Below the pieces are notes generated by a model, which searched no databases, was not told the DNA's origin, and was given only the letters and a program-made list of their open reading frames with translations. Of a DNA stretch of 64,000 nt, positions 33,350 through 42,384 are shown in pieces. The stretch is taken from the NCBI RefSeq assembly GCF_013364155.1, contig NZ_CP054916.1:5019001-5083000 (forward strand), in the 5' to 3' direction. Position numbers and translations under genes: made by a program. Every line of letters begins with the position of its first letter. The stretch's first letter is position 1. Source of the stretch: Streptomyces sp. NA02950 (GTDB lineage: Bacteria; Actinomycetota; Actinomycetes; Streptomycetales; Streptomycetaceae).

Positions 33350-33901
33350 ATGCCCACTCTCGTGAGTCAGGAAGCCCACGGTGACGAGGCCGGCGCCCTG
33401 CTGGGCTTCCTGGATGCGCAGCGCGGCGCCATCCGCCGGACCCTGCACGGTCTGACCGCCGAGCAGGCGAGCAGCAAGCCGTCCGCGAGCGAACTGTCGC
33501 TCGCGGGGCTGCTCAAGCATGTCGCCGAGGTCGAGCAGAGCTGGGTCGAGGACGCCAAGGGCGTACCGCACACCATCGAGCGCAACCACGACAACTGGCA
33601 CCTCAGCTATGAGCTGGAGGAGGGCCAGACGGTCGAGAGCGTGCTCGCCTTCTGGGACGATGTGGCGGTCCGCACCGAGAAGTTCATCCGCTCGCTGCCG
33701 GATCTGAACGGCACCTTCCCGCTGCCCCGCGTCCCGTGGTTCCCTCCGGGCAGTGAGCGGTCGATGCGCTTCCTGCTGCTGACCCTGATCCAGGAGATGG
33801 CCCGGCACGCCGGTCACGCGGACATCATCCGGGAGACCATCGACGGCAAGACCGCCTTCGTTCTCATCGACGAGACCGGCGCCGCCTCCGCCACCTCCTG
33901 A
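33350..33901 (+). CDS. DinB-like (DUF664) protein, possible thiol-dependent or metal enzyme
   Basis: A 183-residue four-helix-bundle protein of the DinB/YfiT/DUF664 superfamily. The conserved His are visible: GLLKHVAEVEQSWVED in the second helix and MARHAGHADIIRE near the end, which together form the metal site of this fold. Relatives include mycothiol- and bacillithiol-dependent transferases, but many are uncharacterised. I prefer ATG 33350, with GGAAGG ahead; ATG 33299 has its ribosome site too close. Transcribed alone. Confidence 0.82.
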   Translation: MPTLVSQEAHGDEAGALLGFLDAQRGAIRRTLHGLTAEQASSKPSASELSLAGLLKHVAEVEQSWVEDAKGVPHTIERNHDNWHLSYELEEGQTVESVLAFWDDVAVRTEKFIRSLPDLNGTFPLPRVPWFPPGSERSMRFLLLTLIQEMARHAGHADIIRETIDGKTAFVLIDETGAASATS

Positions 33902-33998
33902 TCCGTCTCGCCCGATCCATCCCGCCCGACCCGTCGCGTCTAGCCTGGACGGCAGCGAGAGGCCGCGGGGACCGACGGCAGGATGGAGAGAGCGGAAG

Positions 33999-34688
33999 AT
34001 GTCAGCGATCCGGCTGCTGGTGCTGGGAGCGGTGCGCCAGCACGGGCGGGCGCACGGCTATCAGGTCCGTAACGACCTGGAGTTCTGGGGCGCGCACGAG
34101 TGGTCCAACGCCAAGCCCGGATCGATCTACCACGCCCTCAAACAGATGGCGAAACAAGGGCTGCTGCGCGCCCATGACATCGCGCCGAGCACGGCCGGCG
34201 GCCCGCCGCGCACCGAGTACGAGCTGACCGGGGACGGGGAGGAGGAGTACTTCCGGCTGCTGCGGAAGGCCCTGCTGGAACACGGTCAGAAGCTGGACGA
34301 GCTGACCGCCGGGGTGGGGTTCATCGTGGATCTCACCCGGGCCGAGGCCATCGATCTGCTCAAGCAGCGGGTGGCGACGCTCGAGGGGTGGCGGGAGGAG
34401 GTGACCCGGCACTGGATGCCCGCGGAGGACGCCCCCGACGAGTGGGGCCACATCGGCGAGATCATGAAGTTCTGGCTGCACTCCGCCGACAGCGGGGCGG
34501 AGTGGACCCGCGGGCTGATCGAGCGCCTCGAGGGCGGGGCCTATGTGATGGCGGGCGAGGGGAAGCGCTCGGTGGACGTATGGACGGAGACGGCGCGACC
34601 ACCCGGTGAGGAGCACGCCCCGGACGGGCACACCCCGGACGGGCGCACCCCGGACGGGCGCACCCTAGGTGGGCACCGCCCTGGGTGA
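33999..34688 (+). CDS. PadR-family transcriptional regulator
   Basis: A 229-residue PadR protein. The winged helix covers residues about 1-95 (VLGAVRQHGRAHGYQVRNDL; PGSIYHALKQMAKQGLLRAH; TEYELTGDGEEEYFRLLRKA). A helical dimerisation domain follows. The C-terminal tail is low complexity, encoded by three 15-bp tandem repeats (34618-34662) giving PDGHTPDGRTPDGRT. The regulator lies directly upstream of a drug-type ABC exporter. Two palindromic sites between them make local repression of the exporter very likely. Confidence 0.9.
   Translation: MSAIRLLVLGAVRQHGRAHGYQVRNDLEFWGAHEWSNAKPGSIYHALKQMAKQGLLRAHDIAPSTAGGPPRTEYELTGDGEEEYFRLLRKALLEHGQKLDELTAGVGFIVDLTRAEAIDLLKQRVATLEGWREEVTRHWMPAEDAPDEWGHIGEIMKFWLHSADSGAEWTRGLIERLEGGAYVMAGEGKRSVDVWTETARPPGEEHAPDGHTPDGRTPDGRTLGGHRPG
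34618..34662 (+). repeat. 15-bp tandem repeat in the 3' end of the PadR gene
   Basis: Three near-identical units (cccggacgggcgcac, one base differing in the first), followed by a degraded fourth unit. They encode a repeated PDGRT-type pentapeptide; the in-frame unit length allows copy-number change without frameshift. Confidence 0.8.
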
Positions 34689-34696
34689 TCCATCTA

Positions 34697-34714
34697 TTAA
34701 TCAAGTTTGACTAA
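34697..34714. promoter_or_regulatory. Imperfect palindromic operator 1 (PadR site)
   Basis: ttaatcaagtttgactaa is a palindrome with two mismatched pairs. It resembles the perfect site 49 bp downstream and lies just after the PadR stop codon. Confidence 0.6.
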
Positions 34715-34746
34715 CCCCGGATCGGAGAGTACCTTCCGGAGGCGCC

Positions 34747-34762
34747 TAGTCAAATTTGACTA
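34747..34762. promoter_or_regulatory. Perfect palindromic operator 2 (PadR site)
   Basis: tagtcaaatttgacta is a perfect 16-bp palindrome ending 23 nt before the TTG start of the ABC ATPase gene. Together with operator 1 it likely binds the PadR regulator and overlaps the promoter or leader of the exporter operon. Confidence 0.7.
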
Positions 34763-34785
34763 ATGCAATTCGAGAGGAGAAGACC

Positions 34786-35816
<1,031 letters not shown>

Positions 35817-35820
<4 letters not shown>

Positions 35821-36641
35821 CCACCGCGACGGATATCGCCGCCAGGCCCTCGGGGGGCCCGCTCTGGGCCCTCGCCGACTCCTGGACCATGACCCGGCGC
35901 GGACTGGCCCACTGGGCGCGCCAACCCGTCCAGGTGGTCATCAACCTGGTCTTCCCGGTGATGATGCTGCTGATGTTCGCGTATTTCCTGGGCGGCGGGA
36001 TGACCGTCCCCGGAGGCGGCGACTACAAGGAGTACCTGGTGCCCGGGATGCTCGCCCTCACCATGGCCTTCGGGCTGGAGGGGACGATGCTCGCCGTCAC
36101 CCAGGACCTCAACAAGGGCGTCATCGACCGCTTCCGCTCCATGCCCATGGCCTCTTCGGCGGTGCTGGTCGGGCGCAGCGTCCTGGACATGCTCCAGTCC
36201 GGCCTGAGCCTGTGCGTCCTCATCGGGGTCTCCCTGGCCATGGGCTGGCGCTGGCACGACGGCCTGGGAAACGCGCTGTTGGCGGCCGGGCTGCTGCTCT
36301 GGCTGCGCTTCGCGATGCTGTGGATCGGTATCCACCTGGGCATGGTGGCCGGACGTCCCGAACTCGTCCAGGCCGTGCAGATCCTGGTCTGGCCGGTCGG
36401 GTTCCTCTCCAACGCGTTCACCGCGCCCGAGAACATGCCCGCGTGGCTGGGCACGGTCGCGGAGTGGAACCCGATGTCGGCGACGGCCACCGCGGTCCGC
36501 GATCTGTTCGGGATCCCGGGTGCCGGGCGCGGCTCCTGGGCCGCCGACCACGCCCAACTCCTCGCCGTCGGCTGGCCGCTGCTTCTGGTGGCGGTCTTCT
36601 TCCCGCTCGCCGTCGGCCGTTACCGGGGGCTCAGCCGCTGA
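35817..36641 (+). CDS. DrrB-type ABC transporter permease
   Basis: A 274-residue ABC-2 permease with six hydrophobic segments and the family motif region [17 protein letters not shown] before the third helix, with a late external loop at [14 protein letters not shown]. It pairs with the overlapping ATPase gene to form a small-molecule exporter, controlled by the PadR regulator upstream. The ATG is within the ATGA overlap at 35817-35820. Confidence 0.9.
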
Positions 36642-36717
36642 CGGGTGTGCCCGGGGCCCGGATGCCGCCTCGGTCACATCGTCACCGGTGGTGGGTGGTT
36701 GCGGATACGGTGCAGGT

Positions 36718-38007
36718 ATGGGGAACGACAGCGTGGGCACGGGGGCGGCCACGGCCGGGGGGCCGGGATACGCCCTGCTGATCGCGGCCGCCCCGGCCGG
36801 GAAGCAGCGGCTGATGGACGCGGCCGCCGCTCTGCCACAGCTCGCCGCCGTGCCTCCGGCGGCGCTGCTGGGCACGCCCGGCGGTGCCAGCGTCGTCCAA
36901 CTCGTCGACCCCGCCGATCCGCAGACCGTGCTGACCCATCTGCGGACGGCGGCCGCCCATCCGGGCCCGGTGCTGATCTATCTCGCGGGCCAGCTCACCG
37001 TCGACGCCAAACAGCGTTTACCGCATCTGGCGTTGGCGCGCACCACCCCGCGGACGGCCCGGTACACGGCGCTGCCGTGGCACTGGCTGGCGGCCGAGCT
37101 GGCCCAACGGCCGCCCGGCAGCGCCACGGTGCTGGCCGATCTGGTGGCCGACGAGACGGCGTGGCCGGGGCTGTCCGGGGCCGCGGGCGGCCCCGGTCGG
37201 CTCGCGTCCGGGCTGACGCTGTACGGCGCGGTGGCCCCGGCCCCGCCCAAGCGGCAGCTCGCGGCGCCGGTCTACAGCCGGGCGCTGGCCGATGTGCTGC
37301 GCGGTGCGGCGGCCGCCGGTACGACGGGCGGCACCGCGAGCGGTGGCGCCGCCACGCTGCCGTACGTCCGGCTGCACGAGCGGGCCGCCGCGGAGGCGGG
37401 GCTCGGCGGTGGGCCCGCCCTGCTGCTGGACGGGTCAGGGGAAACGTCTCCGCGCCCGGTGGACGCGGTGCCGGACGCGTTGTGCGTCCGCGACCCCGCC
37501 GTACGCGCCACGGCACCCCAGGACACACCGCCCCAGGCTCCGCCGCCGCCCTCTCCCGGGTCCGCTCCGGTGCCGGATCCGCACGCCGCCATCTTCGAGG
37601 CCGCGCACCACGGACGGCACGGCGAGGCCGCCTCCATGGCGGCGGCGTGGGAGCGGGAGGCGCTGCGCGCGGCCGGTCCGCGCTCCGCCGAAGCGATCCA
37701 CTGGCTGGAGGTCCGCGCCGATCTCGCCCGGCTGGCCGACGATCCGGCCCGCGCCTGTGAGCTGTGGCTCGCGGTGGCGGACGCCCGGCTGGGCAACGGG
37801 GAACCGGCCGGGCATCCCGAGGTGGAGGGGGCCGTGGACCGGGCGCACCACCAGTGGCAGTTCATCCGGGACCGGACCAGGGCCAGCGCCCTCGCCCCGC
37901 AGCTGATCGAGCTGCGCGGCCGGGTGCCCGGCCGCAGACCCGGGGCCCTGGAGGCGGTACGGCGCAGAGCCGAGCTGCTGCTCGACACCGCGTCCCAGCC
38001 GGGCTGA
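36718..38007 (+). CDS. Unknown protein with TTA codon; possible degenerate caspase-like N-terminus plus helical repeats
   Basis: A 429-residue protein. The first ~200 residues alternate strands and helices (YALLIAAAPAGKQRLMDAAA; GPVLIYLAGQL; GSATVLADLVADETAW) in a way that recalls a caspase-like p20 domain. The expected His (GHG) is Gln (AGQ), and no catalytic Cys is evident. A Pro-rich linker follows, then a helical, TPR-like C-terminal part (AAHHGRHGEAASMAAAWERE; RADLARLADDPARACELWLA). Codon 101 is TTA (37018-37020), so translation may depend on the bldA tRNA. I do not recognise the family with certainty; the fold comment is weak inference. Confidence 0.65.
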   Translation: MGNDSVGTGAATAGGPGYALLIAAAPAGKQRLMDAAAALPQLAAVPPAALLGTPGGASVVQLVDPADPQTVLTHLRTAAAHPGPVLIYLAGQLTVDAKQRLPHLALARTTPRTARYTALPWHWLAAELAQRPPGSATVLADLVADETAWPGLSGAAGGPGRLASGLTLYGAVAPAPPKRQLAAPVYSRALADVLRGAAAAGTTGGTASGGAATLPYVRLHERAAAEAGLGGGPALLLDGSGETSPRPVDAVPDALCVRDPAVRATAPQDTPPQAPPPPSPGSAPVPDPHAAIFEAAHHGRHGEAASMAAAWEREALRAAGPRSAEAIHWLEVRADLARLADDPARACELWLAVADARLGNGEPAGHPEVEGAVDRAHHQWQFIRDRTRASALAPQLIELRGRVPGRRPGALEAVRRRAELLLDTASQPG

Positions 38008-38040
38008 GAAGATGAAGCGGCCTCGCTGAAGCCCGGTGTG

Positions 38041-38161
38041 GTCGGGGGTGCTCCCAAGGGGCGCGGGCTGTGTCGATGTGCGGCTCCGCCGCGCGGGCGC
38101 GACCGGCCACGACGCGTCCGCGGACGCATGACGGCACCTCGCGGCACCTCCCGCGGAGCGG
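38041..38161. repeat. Dispersed ~120-bp intergenic repeat, copy 1
   Basis: About 90% identical to 59004-59128, including the shared stretches gcggctccgccgcg, gcgcgaccggccacgacgc and cccgcggagcg. It fills the gap between the convergent genes ending at 38007 and 38162 and stops exactly at the TCA (stop codon) of the leftward glutamate decarboxylase gene. Short internal inverted repeats suggest 3'-UTR or terminator-like structure. Confidence 0.75.
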
Positions 38162-39583
38162 TCAGTGGTGGAAGGCGGTGGCGACGGACTCCGGCCGCCC
38201 CAGCGGTTTCGTCTGTGCCCGCAGCTCCGGCATCACGCTCCGCAGATCGTCCATGAACAGGTCGGACAGATCCATCGAGAAGCCGTTGCGGCATACCACC
38301 CGCAGCACCGACAGATCCTCGCGGTGGGGCGGGAAGGTGTACGCGGGCACCAGCCAGCCGCACTCCCGCAGCCTCCGTGAGACGTCGAACACGGTGAAGT
38401 TCTCCACCCCGTCCGCCGTGGTGAGGGCGAAGACCGGCAGCTGGTCGCCGCGGGTCAGCAGGGTGAAGTCGCCGAGCGCCTCGATCCGGTCGGCCAGCGA
38501 GCAGGCCACGTCGCGGGAGTTCTGCTGGACCGCGCGGAAGCCGTCCCGCCCCAGCCGCAGGAAGGTGTAGTACTGGGCGGCCACCTGGGCCCCGGGCCGG
38601 GAGAAGTTGAGTGCGAAGGTGGGCATGTCGCCGCCGAGGTAGTTGACCCGGAAGACCAGCTCCTCGGGCAGGTCCTCGGTGGTGCGCCACAGCGCCCAGC
38701 CCACCCCCGGGTAGACCAGGCCGTACTTGTGGCCCGAGGTGTTGATGGAGGAAACGCGCGGCAGCCGGAAGTCCCACACCAGGTCGGTGTCGAGGAACGG
38801 TGCCACCATCGCGCCGGAGGCCCCGTCCACATGGACCGGTACGTCCAGCCCGGTGCGCTCCTGGAGGTCGTCCAGCGCCCCGCACACCTCGGCCACCGGC
38901 TCGTAGGACCCGTCGAAGGTCGAGCCGAGCACGGTGACGACGCCGATGGTGTTCTCGTCGCAGAGGTCGGCGGCGGCCTGGGGGTCGAGGTGGAAGCGGT
39001 CGCCCTCCATGGGCACCTGCCGCGCCTCGACCTCCCAGAAGTTGCAGAACTTGTCCCAGCACACCTGGACGTTGCAGCCCATGACCAGGTTGGGCCGGGC
39101 GGTGGCCGGGTAGCGCACCGGATTCCGCTTCGCCCAGCGCCGTTTGAGGGCCAGCCCGGCGAGCATGCACGCCTCACTGGACCCGGTGGTGGAGCAGCCC
39201 ATGACCGAATCCGGGTCCGGGGCGTGCCACAGATGGGCGAGCATCGCCACACAGCGCCGCTCCAGCTCGGCCGTGCGCGGGTACTCATCCTTGTCGATCA
39301 TGTTCTTGTCGCGGCAGTCGGACATCAGCCTGCCCGCCTGCGGCTCCATCCACGTGGTGACGAAGGTGGCGAGGTTCAGCCGGGCGTTGCCGTCCAGCAT
39401 CAGCTCGTCATGGACGAACTGATACGCGGCGGCGGGCGCCATCGGCCCGTCCGGGAGGCGGCGGCGCGGTGGTTCGGCGGCCATGCCGCTGACCGGGTCG
39501 GCCTCGCCGTAGAAGGGGTTGACGGAGAAGGCGGGCCGCTCTTCTCCGCCGTGCCTGCTGGTGGAGCCTCGATGAAGTGCCAT
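38162..39583 (-). CDS. gadB: Glutamate decarboxylase (PLP-dependent)
   Basis: A 473-residue group II decarboxylase. It converts glutamate to GABA with release of CO2, consuming a proton. The PLP lysine is in SINTSGHKYGLVYPG, with the family blocks SVMGCSTTGSSEACMLAGLA, VPVHVDGASGAMVAPF and NYLGGDMPTFALNFSRPG. Length and order match bacterial GadB. No GABA antiporter gene is adjacent; a LysE-type exporter follows on the same strand side. The ATG at 39583 opens the family-like N-terminus. Confidence 0.92.
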   Translation of the reverse strand: MALHRGSTSRHGGEERPAFSVNPFYGEADPVSGMAAEPPRRRLPDGPMAPAAAYQFVHDELMLDGNARLNLATFVTTWMEPQAGRLMSDCRDKNMIDKDEYPRTAELERRCVAMLAHLWHAPDPDSVMGCSTTGSSEACMLAGLALKRRWAKRNPVRYPATARPNLVMGCNVQVCWDKFCNFWEVEARQVPMEGDRFHLDPQAAADLCDENTIGVVTVLGSTFDGSYEPVAEVCGALDDLQERTGLDVPVHVDGASGAMVAPFLDTDLVWDFRLPRVSSINTSGHKYGLVYPGVGWALWRTTEDLPEELVFRVNYLGGDMPTFALNFSRPGAQVAAQYYTFLRLGRDGFRAVQQNSRDVACSLADRIEALGDFTLLTRGDQLPVFALTTADGVENFTVFDVSRRLRECGWLVPAYTFPPHREDLSVLRVVCRNGFSMDLSDLFMDDLRSVMPELRAQTKPLGRPESVATAFHH

Positions 39584-39668
39584 CTTCCCGAAAATACGGG
39601 CATATCTGGCATAAGGCTCGGTCCCGCGCCGCTCCCCGGTGTCACTCCCCCGCGCCGCTCCCCCGCCG

Positions 39669-40349
39669 CTACGCCCCGCTGCTCAGGGACAGCTTCGCCG
39701 CGAAGCCGAGGAACGCCGTGCCCGCACCCGCCGACAGACCAGCGGTCAGCCGCCTGCGCCGCCGGAAGGTGGCCGCCAGGTACGTGCCGCCGAAGATCAG
39801 CACCGACAGATAGGTGATGCTGAACAACTGCGCCCAGGCGCCCAGCGCCACGAACGACAGCGCGGGATGGGCGTACTCGGGGTCCACGAACTGCACGAAG
39901 AAGGAGATGAAGAAGAGGATCGCCTTGGGGTTCAGCAGGCTGATGACCAGCGCCCGGCGGTACGGCCGCTCCGCCGCCGTCCCCTCGGCGCCCGCCGTAC
40001 CCGTGCCGTCCGCGCCGCCGCCGGCCGCCCCAACGGCCCCCGGACCGCGCCGCCACAGCGCCCGTGCCCCGCGCAGCATGCCCACCGCGAGCCAGGTCAG
40101 ATAGCCCGCGCCCGCGAACTTCACCACGTCGAACACCAGCGGGCTCGCATGCAGCAGCGAGGCCACCCCGCCCGCCGACAGCGCCATCAGCACCGCGTCC
40201 CCGCACACCACACCCGCCGCCGCCCGGTAGGCGACACGAGGGCCGCGGCGGGCCGCGACCGACACCACATAGAGCGAATTCGGCCCTGGCAGAAGGATGA
40301 TCAGCGCCAGTCCCACCAGATAGGTCGAAAGATCCGTTATCCCGAGCAC
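39669..40349 (-). CDS. LysE/RhtB-family amino acid exporter
   Basis: A 226-residue protein with six hydrophobic helices and the LysE signature LALIILLPGPNSLYVVSVAA near the N-terminus, followed by GAGYLTWLAVGMLRGA and SLLNPKAILFFISFFVQFVD. LeuE/RhtB-type exporters release amino acids such as leucine or homoserine. A Gly/Ala/Thr-rich insert of about 25 residues lies in the central cytoplasmic loop. The start is GTG 40349 with a weak ribosome site. Divergent from tipA. Confidence 0.88.
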   Translation of the reverse strand: MLGITDLSTYLVGLALIILLPGPNSLYVVSVAARRGPRVAYRAAAGVVCGDAVLMALSAGGVASLLHASPLVFDVVKFAGAGYLTWLAVGMLRGARALWRRGPGAVGAAGGGADGTGTAGAEGTAAERPYRRALVISLLNPKAILFFISFFVQFVDPEYAHPALSFVALGAWAQLFSITYLSVLIFGGTYLAATFRRRRRLTAGLSAGAGTAFLGFAAKLSLSSGA

Positions 40350-40406
40350 AATCGGCAGGATGCCAGTGGCCGAAAAGGCGGCTCATCCGGGTTCCGCCAT
40401 CCGGAC

Positions 40407-40437
40407 TTGCACCTCACGCGGCGTGAGGGCGCACCGT
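40407..40437 (+). promoter_or_regulatory. tipA promoter with MerR-type operator
   Basis: -35 TTGCAC (40407-40412), a 19-bp spacer and -10 CACCGT (40432-40437). The spacer holds the palindrome cctcacgc-g-gcgtgagg (40412-40428). The 19-bp spacing and this arrangement match the known thiostrepton-inducible ptipA of S. lividans, which TipAL binds and activates when loaded with a thiopeptide. Confidence 0.85.
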
Positions 40438-40490
40438 GGAACCCGTACCGAGCACGACCGGTACCGACACCAGGAGAGCGGAAGCGAACC

Positions 40491-41261
40491 ATGAGCTATT
40501 CCGTGGGACAGGTCGCGGGTTTCGCGGGTGTGACCGTGCGCACCCTGCACCACTACGACGAGATCGGGCTGCTGCGCCCCGGCGCCCGCAGCCCGGCCGG
40601 GCACCGGCGGTACGACGACGCCGACCTCGACCGGCTCCAGCGGATCCTGTTCTACCGGGAGCTCGGCTTTCCGCTCGACGAGGTGGCGGTCCTGCTCGAC
40701 GACCCGGACGCGGACCCGCAAGTCCATCTGCGGCGTCAGCACAAGCTGCTGACCGGCCGGATCGAGAAGCTGCGGCAGATGGCCGCCGCCGTCGAACACG
40801 CCATGGAGGCACAGCGCATGGGCATCAACCTCACCCCGGAGGAGAAGTTCGAGGTCTTTGGCGACACAGACCCCGAGGATTACGCGGAGGAGGTCGAGCG
40901 GCGCTGGGGCCACACCGAGGCGTACCGGGAGTCGGTGCGCCGGACCGCCTCGTACACCAAGGACGACTATCTGCGGATCAAGGCTGAGGCGGATGACCTC
41001 AACGCACGCCTCGCAGCCCTCCTGGAGGCCGGGACCGACCCCGAGTCCGAGGCCGCGATGGACCTCGCCGAGGAGCACCGGGACCATATCGTCGGCTGGT
41101 TCTACGACTGCACCTACGAGATCCACACCTGTCTGGGCGAGATGTATGTGGCGGACGAGCGCTTCACCGCGACCTACGACGCGGTGAAGCCGGGTCTGGC
41201 CGCCTATCTCCGCACCGCGATCCTCGCCAACGCGCACCGCGCGGGGTACCGCGGCGCCTGA
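40491..41261 (+). CDS. tipA: TipA: MerR-family thiopeptide-binding autoregulator
   Basis: A 256-residue protein very like S. lividans TipAL. The MerR helix-turn-helix and wing come first (SVGQVAGFAGVTVRTLHHYD; RSPAGHRRYDDADLDRLQRI), then a dimer coil and the TipAS ligand domain from M110 (INLTPEEKFEVFG). The thiopeptide-linking cysteines C207 and C214 are present (YDCTYEIHTCLGEMY). An internal GGAGG (40805-40809) precedes ATG 40818, so the short TipAS form can be made from the same mRNA. It senses and sequesters thiopeptides such as thiostrepton, and activates its own promoter. Confidence 0.95.
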   Translation: MSYSVGQVAGFAGVTVRTLHHYDEIGLLRPGARSPAGHRRYDDADLDRLQRILFYRELGFPLDEVAVLLDDPDADPQVHLRRQHKLLTGRIEKLRQMAAAVEHAMEAQRMGINLTPEEKFEVFGDTDPEDYAEEVERRWGHTEAYRESVRRTASYTKDDYLRIKAEADDLNARLAALLEAGTDPESEAAMDLAEEHRDHIVGWFYDCTYEIHTCLGEMYVADERFTATYDAVKPGLAAYLRTAILANAHRAGYRGA

Positions 41262-41450
41262 TCCGCCCGACGGGTCCGGAGACCCCCTCCGGGCCCGCCG
41301 GGCACCCCCGGGCCGGTGGGAACCAAGGACAGGCACCCGGCGTTGATAGCTTTGGGCGGCACACTGCGAAGAACACCGCATCCAGTCCGCCCCGACCTGC
41401 GGCCGGGCCTCGCACGAGCCTGCACCCCTCGACCCAGGAGCCTGTCACCC

Positions 41451-42176
41451 GTGACCACCCTCGCGCTCGGCCCCCAGTGGCTGGACCCGGACTATCTGAT
41501 CGAGACCTTCGGTCTGCTCGGTGTCCTCGCCATCGTCTTCGCGGAGTCCGGCCTGCTCATCGGCTTCTTCCTGCCGGGCGACGCCCTGCTGTTCACCACC
41601 GGTCTGCTGGTCACCACCGATGTGATCAAGCAGGATCTGTGGCTGGTGTGCCTGGGTATCACCGTCGCCGCCGTCATCGGCGACCAGGTCGGCTATCTGT
41701 TCGGCCGGAAGGTCGGCCCGTCGCTGTTCCGCCGCCCCGACTCCAAGTTCTTCAAGCAGGAGAACGTGGAGAAGGCCCATGAGTTCTTCGAGAAGTACGG
41801 GCCCAAGTCGCTGGTGCTGGCCCGCTTCGTGCCCATCGTCCGCACCTTCACGCCGATCATCGCGGGCGTGAGCCGGATGAACTACCGCTCCTTCATCATC
41901 TTCAATGTGCTCGGCGGTGTGCTGTGGGGGACCGGGGTCACCCTGCTGGGCGCGGTGCTCGGCAAGGTCGACTTCGTCCATGCGCACATCGAGCTGATGC
42001 TGCTCGGCATCGTGCTGCTGTCGGTCGTCCCGATCGCGATCGAGTTCCTGCGGGCCCGCGGCAAGGCCAAGAAGAGCGCGGCCGCCGGCGAGCGGGGCAC
42101 CTCGGACGCGGCCGGGGGGCAGCCGGGCGCCGGAGCTCCGCCGCAGGCCCCGCGCGGACGCCACGCCAAGCGCTGA
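41451..42176 (+). CDS. DedA-family (SNARE-associated/VTT domain) membrane protein
   Basis: A 241-residue membrane protein with the DedA motifs IVFAESGLLIGFFLPGDALL, GYLFGRKVGPSLF (with the conserved FGR), KYGPKSLVLARFVPIVRTFT (conserved R) and RSFIIFNVLGGVLWG. DedA proteins act as lipid scramblases or flippases for carriers such as undecaprenyl phosphate or phosphatidylethanolamine. A Lys/Ala/Gly-rich cytoplasmic tail follows. GTG 41451 has AGGAG ahead. The ThrE-like gene follows on the same strand. Confidence 0.88.
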   Translation: MTTLALGPQWLDPDYLIETFGLLGVLAIVFAESGLLIGFFLPGDALLFTTGLLVTTDVIKQDLWLVCLGITVAAVIGDQVGYLFGRKVGPSLFRRPDSKFFKQENVEKAHEFFEKYGPKSLVLARFVPIVRTFTPIIAGVSRMNYRSFIIFNVLGGVLWGTGVTLLGAVLGKVDFVHAHIELMLLGIVLLSVVPIAIEFLRARGKAKKSAAAGERGTSDAAGGQPGAGAPPQAPRGRHAKR

Positions 42177-42384
42177 CCCCCGGGGCCCCAGGGCCACCGT
42201 CCGCGCCGGTCACACCCCCTTCACCCGTTTTCGCCTCGCTTCCCCCGGCTTCACATCGGCCCCACCACCGCCCCCGCTCCCGTTCGCTGGTCACCGCCCC
42301 GCACAATGGGCAGCGGTGGCCGCCGTCGCTGGTTCGCGCGGCCGCCCGGAAATGCACGAGGAGGCCGGCGAGGAGCGAGGAGAC

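Noticed and set aside
34756..34785. Earlier TTG start for the ABC ATPase
   Set aside because: It lies inside the perfect palindrome and has no ribosome site, while TTG 34786 has GAGAGGAGA at correct spacing.
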